A stretch of DNA of 64,000 nucleotides from Actinomadura rifamycini DSM 43936 (GTDB lineage Bacteria > Actinomycetota > Actinomycetes > Streptosporangiales > Streptosporangiaceae), in contig NZ_AULB01000035.1 of NCBI RefSeq assembly GCF_000425065.1, positions 1 through 64,000 on the forward strand. Direction: 5' to 3'. Shown here one piece after another: positions 59,874 through 64,000 of this stretch. Each line of letters begins with the position of its first letter. Position 1 is the first letter of the stretch. The notes beneath the pieces were generated by a model that searched no databases, was not told where the DNA came from, and worked only from the letters and a program-made list of their open reading frames with translations. Position numbers and translations under genes: made by a program.

Positions 59874-62800
59874 CGGCGGACGAGAACGGCCTGACCCTCC
59901 CGGACGCCTGGCTCGGCGACCTGCATCCGCGGCGCGGCGGCGTCCCGCTGCCGGTCGCGGCACCGGCGCGGACGGCGCCGCGCCGGTCGCGCGCGCTGCT
60001 GCGCGAGCACGCCGACGCCGTCGCGTCCCTCGTGGAGGGCGGACACGGGGACCCCGGGCTCGCGGCGGTGGCGCGGCGGCACCTGGACGGGACGCCGGAC
60101 CCGGCGGGGGCGGCGGCGGTCGCCGCGGTCGCGTCCGTGCACGGCGGCAGGGCGGGGCTGGACCGCGCGCACCGGGCGTTCTTCGAGGCGTGGGCCGCCG
60201 AGCACGGGCTCCCGTTCGCCGTCTGCGCGATGGTGGAACTGGGCCGCACGTGGGCGGACCGGGAAGCGCCCGGCGGCCGGATCGGCGCCGTCCGCCTCGC
60301 CGACGACGCCTTCCCCCGCATCGGCGGCTCGATCCACCGCCGCGCCCGGATGCTGCTGGCCGCGGCGGGCGACGGCCAGTACGCGGACGCCGTGCGCCGC
60401 CTGGAGGAGCACCGGGGCACGGCGGCGGCCCGCGCGCTGACGGCGTACCTCGTCCCGACCAGGCGGGACTGGGTGGCCGCCGCGCTCGCGGAGGTCGAGA
60501 CCTCCGCCGAGAGGCACGGCCTCCGATGGTTCCCGCTGTACTCGCTCGGCGGCCCCGAGGACCTCGCGAGCCCGCTCGTCCGACTCGGGCGCGACGACGT
60601 CCACCGGGGCCTGCTCGCCTCCGTGCTCGACGGGCTCGGCGCGGACGCCCTCCCGTGGCTCGCCGACCACGCCGCGGACGCGAGCCTGTCCCGCAGCGAC
60701 CGGCGCCTCCTGTTCGAGGCGACGGCCGTGCTCCCCGCCGACGCGGCGTTCCGGACGCTGCTGGACCGGCGGGACGACGCGGACGCGCGGCCCGCGCTCC
60801 GCGCGGCGATGCGGCGGTTCCCGGTGCGGGCGCTGCGGCTGCTGGCGGCGGCGGGGAAGGAGGCCCGCGACCTGCTGGACGACCACGTCCGGGCGAACCG
60901 CGCGACGGTCGACGCGATGCTCCCGGACCTGCCGGAGGACGCGCGCGCGGCCGCGGCGGCGGCCGCCGCCGCGCACGTCCGGGTGCCGGACGCGCCGCCC
61001 GGCGCCGTCCCGGCCGTCCTCGCCGACCCCCTCTGGAACCGCCCGGTCAGGCCGGTCGCGGCGGGGCTGGAACCGCCCCCGGACCGGGAGACGGTGTGGC
61101 GCGACGGCGAGCGGGAGGAGTGGCTGGCCACCGAAACGCCCGGGATCCCGGTTCCGGACGACCCGGACTGGGCCGAGCGCGCCGAGTCCTGCCGCCGGGG
61201 GCCCTTCTCGCGGGAGGAGGCCGAGCTCCTCCTGTACGGGCCGGACGACCTGGTCCGGCCGCTGCTCGCCGACTGGACCGGCTACCGCGGCGCCGACGGC
61301 GGCGCGCTCGCGCGCGTCCTCGTCGCCCGGCACGGCCGCGCCGTGTTCCGCGCCGCGGCGGCCCTCGCCGACGACGAGCCCGCCCGGTACGGAGACGTGC
61401 TGCTGCCGTTCCTGGACGCCGAGACGGCGGCGCGCGCGTGCGGCTGGGCGGTCCGCCGCGCCCCCGTCGACGCGGCGGGCCTGGCGTGGCTCGACCGGCA
61501 CGGCCCCGCCGCGGTGCCGTTCCTCGTCCCGGCGGCGCTCGGCGCGAAGATCCGGCCGCGCCGCGCCGCCGAGACCGGGCTGCGCCGCATCGCCGCGCGG
61601 TGCGGCGCGGAGAGCACCGTCGCGGCCGCCCCGCCGGAGGCGAGGGAGGCGCTGCGGACGCTGCTGGCCGCGCACCCGGCGCAGACCGGGCTCGCGGTGG
61701 TCGCGGCGGTCCCCGACTGGGCCGACCCGGCGGGGCTCCCGCAGGTGCTCGTGCGCGGCGGCGACCGCGCCCTCCCCGCCGCCGCGGCCCGGACGCTCCT
61801 CGAGCTGCTGACGCTGCCCGCGTCCGCCGCCGCGGACCTGACCGGCGAGGTCCGGGCCGCGTGCGACCCCGAGTCCCTCGCCGCGTTCGGCCGCGCGGTC
61901 TTCGACCGGTGGCTGGAGGCGGGCGGCCGGGCGCGGGACGGGTGGGCGCTGACCCAGCTCGCCGCGACCGGCGACGCCGGGACCGTCCGGCGGCTCGCCC
62001 CGCTCGTCCGCGCGTGGGGGGACGGCGGCGGCGTCCCGCGCGCGGCGCGCGGCCTGGACGTGCTCGTCGCGATCGGCACCGACGCGGCGATGGGCGCGCT
62101 CTACGACATCGCGCTGCGGGCGAAGTCGTCCGGCCTGTGGCGGGAGGCGCGGACCCGGTTCGACCGGGCCGCCGCCGAGCGCGGGCTCACGCCCGAGCGG
62201 TACGCGGACCGGCTCGTCCCGGACTTCGGCCTGGCCGCCGACGGGAGCATGGTGCTCGACTACGGGCCGCGCCGGTTCACCGTCGGGTTCGACGAGCAGC
62301 TCCGCCCCTACGTCGCGGACGAGTCCGGCCGGGCGCGCAAGGCCCTGCCGAAGCCGGGCGCCAAGGACGACCCCGTCCGCGCCCCCGCCGCCCACGCGGC
62401 GTTCGCGGCGCTGAAGCGCGACGTCCGCGCCGTCGCGTCCGACCAGCGCCGCCGCCTGCAGCGGGCGATGGTGGCGGGCCGCCGGTGGGAGCCCGCCGAG
62501 TTCCGCGACCTCGTCGCCGGGCACCCGCTCGTGCGGCACCTCGCGCGCCGCCTCGTCTGGACGGCGCACGACGGCGGCGCGGTGACGGCGTTCCGGGTCG
62601 CCGAGGACGGCACGTTCGCGGACGTCGACGACGACGCCTGCACGGTCCCGGAACCGGCGCGGATCGGGCTGCCGCACCCGCTGCACCTGGGCGCCGAGGC
62701 CGTCGCCGCGTGGTCGCGGGTGTTCGCCGACTACGAGATCCTGCAGCCGTTCCCGCAGCTCGACCGGGCCGTCGTCGTCCTGACCGAGGCGGAGCGGCGG

Positions 62801-63067
62801 CGCGGCGACCTGGACCGGCTCCGGGGCGTCCGGATCCCCGCCGCCGAGGCGGCCGCGCTGCACCGGCGCGGCTGGTCCACCGACCGGTACCGCGCGATCG
62901 AGCGGACCGTCGCGGGCGGCCACCGCATCGTGGTCGAGGTCGACGACCGCGGCGCCGAGCACGTCCTCGGGACGGTCCGGCTCCGCGGCGGCGCGCGGAC
63001 GTTCGGCGAACTGGACCCGGTCGTCCTGTCGGAGGCCCTGGCCGGCCTGACCGCGTCCGGGGTCTGA
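59870..63067 (+). CDS. DUF4132 (MolR/YehI-like) protein, sixth of the run
   Basis: The product is 1065 residues, with a GTG start overlapping the previous stop (GTGA). The signature is weakened (DENGLTLPDAWLGDLHPRRG). An alanine run (AAAAAAAAHVRVPDAPPGA) precedes the central motif PLWNRPVRPVAAGLEPPPD. The DUF4132 block starts near residue 794 (LDYGPRRFTVGFDEQLRPYV), and FADYEILQPFPQL is near 953. The tail is shorter than in other members. It is the last complete copy before the MoxR ATPase gene; the 143 bases between them contain a short remnant resembling the extreme C-terminus of another copy. Family certain, function unknown. Confidence 0.92.
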   Translation: MTADENGLTLPDAWLGDLHPRRGGVPLPVAAPARTAPRRSRALLREHADAVASLVEGGHGDPGLAAVARRHLDGTPDPAGAAAVAAVASVHGGRAGLDRAHRAFFEAWAAEHGLPFAVCAMVELGRTWADREAPGGRIGAVRLADDAFPRIGGSIHRRARMLLAAAGDGQYADAVRRLEEHRGTAAARALTAYLVPTRRDWVAAALAEVETSAERHGLRWFPLYSLGGPEDLASPLVRLGRDDVHRGLLASVLDGLGADALPWLADHAADASLSRSDRRLLFEATAVLPADAAFRTLLDRRDDADARPALRAAMRRFPVRALRLLAAAGKEARDLLDDHVRANRATVDAMLPDLPEDARAAAAAAAAAHVRVPDAPPGAVPAVLADPLWNRPVRPVAAGLEPPPDRETVWRDGEREEWLATETPGIPVPDDPDWAERAESCRRGPFSREEAELLLYGPDDLVRPLLADWTGYRGADGGALARVLVARHGRAVFRAAAALADDEPARYGDVLLPFLDAETAARACGWAVRRAPVDAAGLAWLDRHGPAAVPFLVPAALGAKIRPRRAAETGLRRIAARCGAESTVAAAPPEAREALRTLLAAHPAQTGLAVVAAVPDWADPAGLPQVLVRGGDRALPAAAARTLLELLTLPASAAADLTGEVRAACDPESLAAFGRAVFDRWLEAGGRARDGWALTQLAATGDAGTVRRLAPLVRAWGDGGGVPRAARGLDVLVAIGTDAAMGALYDIALRAKSSGLWREARTRFDRAAAERGLTPERYADRLVPDFGLAADGSMVLDYGPRRFTVGFDEQLRPYVADESGRARKALPKPGAKDDPVRAPAAHAAFAALKRDVRAVASDQRRRLQRAMVAGRRWEPAEFRDLVAGHPLVRHLARRLVWTAHDGGAVTAFRVAEDGTFADVDDDACTVPEPARIGLPHPLHLGAEAVAAWSRVFADYEILQPFPQLDRAVVVLTEAERRRGDLDRLRGVRIPAAEAAALHRRGWSTDRYRAIERTVAGGHRIVVEVDDRGAEHVLGTVRLRGGARTFGELDPVVLSEALAGLTASGV

Positions 63068-63132
63068 CCGGCCCGCCGGCCCCGCCCGATTTCCCCTATC
63101 CGCCCGGACGGTGCCAGCATGATCGGCACCGC

Positions 63133-63192
63133 GCCGAAGTGTCCGACGCGCTTGCCACACTGGTCGCCACGGCCCGGTCGGCCGCCCGATGA
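63133..63192 (+). pseudogene. Possible extreme 3' remnant of a DUF4132 gene
   Basis: In the frame ending at TGA 63190-63192, the codons read AEVSDALATLVATARSAAR. This resembles the last 20 residues of array members (for example VEVSETLSVLLPARP, ATVSDALLELTALM, and ASEALTDLVTTAERTA). It sits where the stop of a further DUF4132 gene would lie, between the last complete copy and the MoxR gene. The match is short, so chance similarity cannot be excluded. Confidence 0.45.
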
Positions 63193-63210
63193 ACCCCCCG
63201 GAAGAAGGAC

Positions 63211-64000
63211 ATGACTCAGGACACCCACGAGCTGCAGCGGCCGCCCGCCGAAGTCCGGTACGCCGCCGAGCTGGAGAAGCTCGCCCAGGACGACACGGGC
63301 CCGAAGCCCCCGGGATGGGCGCTGAGCCTGACGGCCGCGCGCCGGTTCATCGTCGGCGACGACGGGCTCGGCGTCACCCGCAAGTTCGTCGGCGACACCG
63401 CGCTGATCGACCGGGCGCTGGTGACGCTCGCGACCAGCCGCGGGCTGATGCTGGTCGGCGAGCCCGGCACCGCGAAGTCGCTGCTGTCGGAACTGATCGC
63501 GGCCGCGGTCAGCGGCACCTCCACGCTGACGATCCAGGGCGGCGCCGCCACCACCGAGGACCAGATCAAGTACTCGTGGAACTACGCGCTGCTCGTGTCG
63601 GAGGGGCCCTCCACCCGGTCGCTGGTGCCCGCGCCGCTGCTCACCGGGATGTCGGAGGGCCGGGTGGTGCGGTTCGAGGAGATCACCCGCTGCCCCCTCG
63701 AAGTGCAGGACTCCCTGCTGTCCCCGCTGTCGGACCGCGTCATGGCGATCCCCGAGCTGGCCGGCCCGGAGTCGATGGTGTTCGCCCGCGACGGCTTCAA
63801 CGTCATCGCCACCGCCAACACCCGCGACCGCGGCGTCAACGAGATGAGCGCCGCGCTGAAGCGGCGGTTCAACTTCGAGACGGTGTTCCCCATCGCCGAC
63901 TTCGCCGTCGAGCTCGACCTCGTCGAGGCGGAGGCGAGCCGGCTGCTGGAGCGCAGCGGCGTGCAGGCCCCGCCGCGCCGGGACGTCCTGGAGGTGCTGG
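63211..64000 (+). CDS. MoxR-family AAA+ ATPase (YehL-like), 5' part
   Basis: 263 codons are visible and the frame is open at the window end. The ATG follows GAAGAAGGAC as ribosome binding site. AAA+ motifs: Walker A GEPGTAKS with Lys89, Walker B VRFEEI near residue 155, and sensor-1-like FNVIATANTRDRGVNEMSAA, followed by the arginine-containing LKRRFNFETVFPIADF typical of MoxR proteins. MoxR ATPases are usually paired with VWA-domain partners and act as chaperones in assembly or remodelling of complexes. In E. coli the YehL-type member lies near the DUF4132 protein gene yehI, so this gene is the probable ATPase partner of the DUF4132 array. VWA and SWIM-type partner genes would be expected just beyond the window. 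Confidence 0.92.
   Translation, partial: MTQDTHELQRPPAEVRYAAELEKLAQDDTGPKPPGWALSLTAARRFIVGDDGLGVTRKFVGDTALIDRALVTLATSRGLMLVGEPGTAKSLLSELIAAAVSGTSTLTIQGGAATTEDQIKYSWNYALLVSEGPSTRSLVPAPLLTGMSEGRVVRFEEITRCPLEVQDSLLSPLSDRVMAIPELAGPESMVFARDGFNVIATANTRDRGVNEMSAALKRRFNFETVFPIADFAVELDLVEAEASRLLERSGVQAPPRRDVLEVL

Noticed and set aside
63120..63215. A short ATG-initiated frame between the last DUF4132 gene and the MoxR gene
   Set aside because: It is in a different frame from the remnant, has no ribosome binding site and no recognisable sequence.

Overview
High-GC (roughly three quarters G+C by eye), gene-dense DNA with many GTG starts and 4-base GTGA/ATGA stop/start overlaps. Together with a mycothiol-dependent maleylpyruvate-isomerase-type enzyme, a DUF6230/DUF6114 pair, an IdeR/DmdR-type iron box and an actinobacterial-type Hsp90/TPR operon, this points to a filamentous actinomycete. 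The genus is not determinable here; a Thermomonosporaceae/Streptosporangiales-like host is only a guess. No rRNA, tRNA, CRISPR array or insertion sequence was seen.

About half of the window is a family of very large paralogous proteins of the DUF4132 (MolR/YehI-like) type. There are ten genes, all on + (3-881 partial, 897-3086, 14223-17444, 17496-20714, and the run 43330-63067), plus two 3'-end remnants (about 43109-43279 and 63133-63192). The run ends in a MoxR/YehL-type AAA+ ATPase (63211 to the window end), the same pairing as yehI/yehL in E. coli. Complete members open with the signature LP.AWLR.LHPRRGG and end in a DUF4132 block with DYGPRRF and FADYEILQPF.

Two cargo segments interrupt the array. 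The first (3102-14121) holds an Hsp90-family ATPase with two large TPR-like partners, a mycothiol-dependent enzyme, an MDR oxidoreductase, a membrane protein, an FAD monooxygenase and a cystathionine gamma-lyase-type enzyme. The second (20677-43025) holds a DUF6114/DUF6230 pair; a lipid/polyketide cluster made of a fatty acyl-AMP ligase, a highly reducing KS-AT-DH-MT-ER-KR-ACP synthase, a free ACP and a complete OleA/OleC/OleD/OleB set; an iron-box-controlled siderophore uptake operon; an AraC regulator; and a PLP-dependent decarboxylase. A decayed 3' end of a DUF4132 gene lies directly beside the outer gene of this segment, which looks like a rearrangement scar.

The cluster can be read as a pathway. 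FAAL would activate a fatty acid for an ACP, the iterative PKS would extend, reduce and possibly methylate the chain, and OleA would join two acyl units head to head. OleD would then reduce the beta-keto acid, OleC would close a beta-lactone, and OleB would decarboxylate it to an alkene. Enzyme identities rest on visible motifs; the combined pathway is inference.
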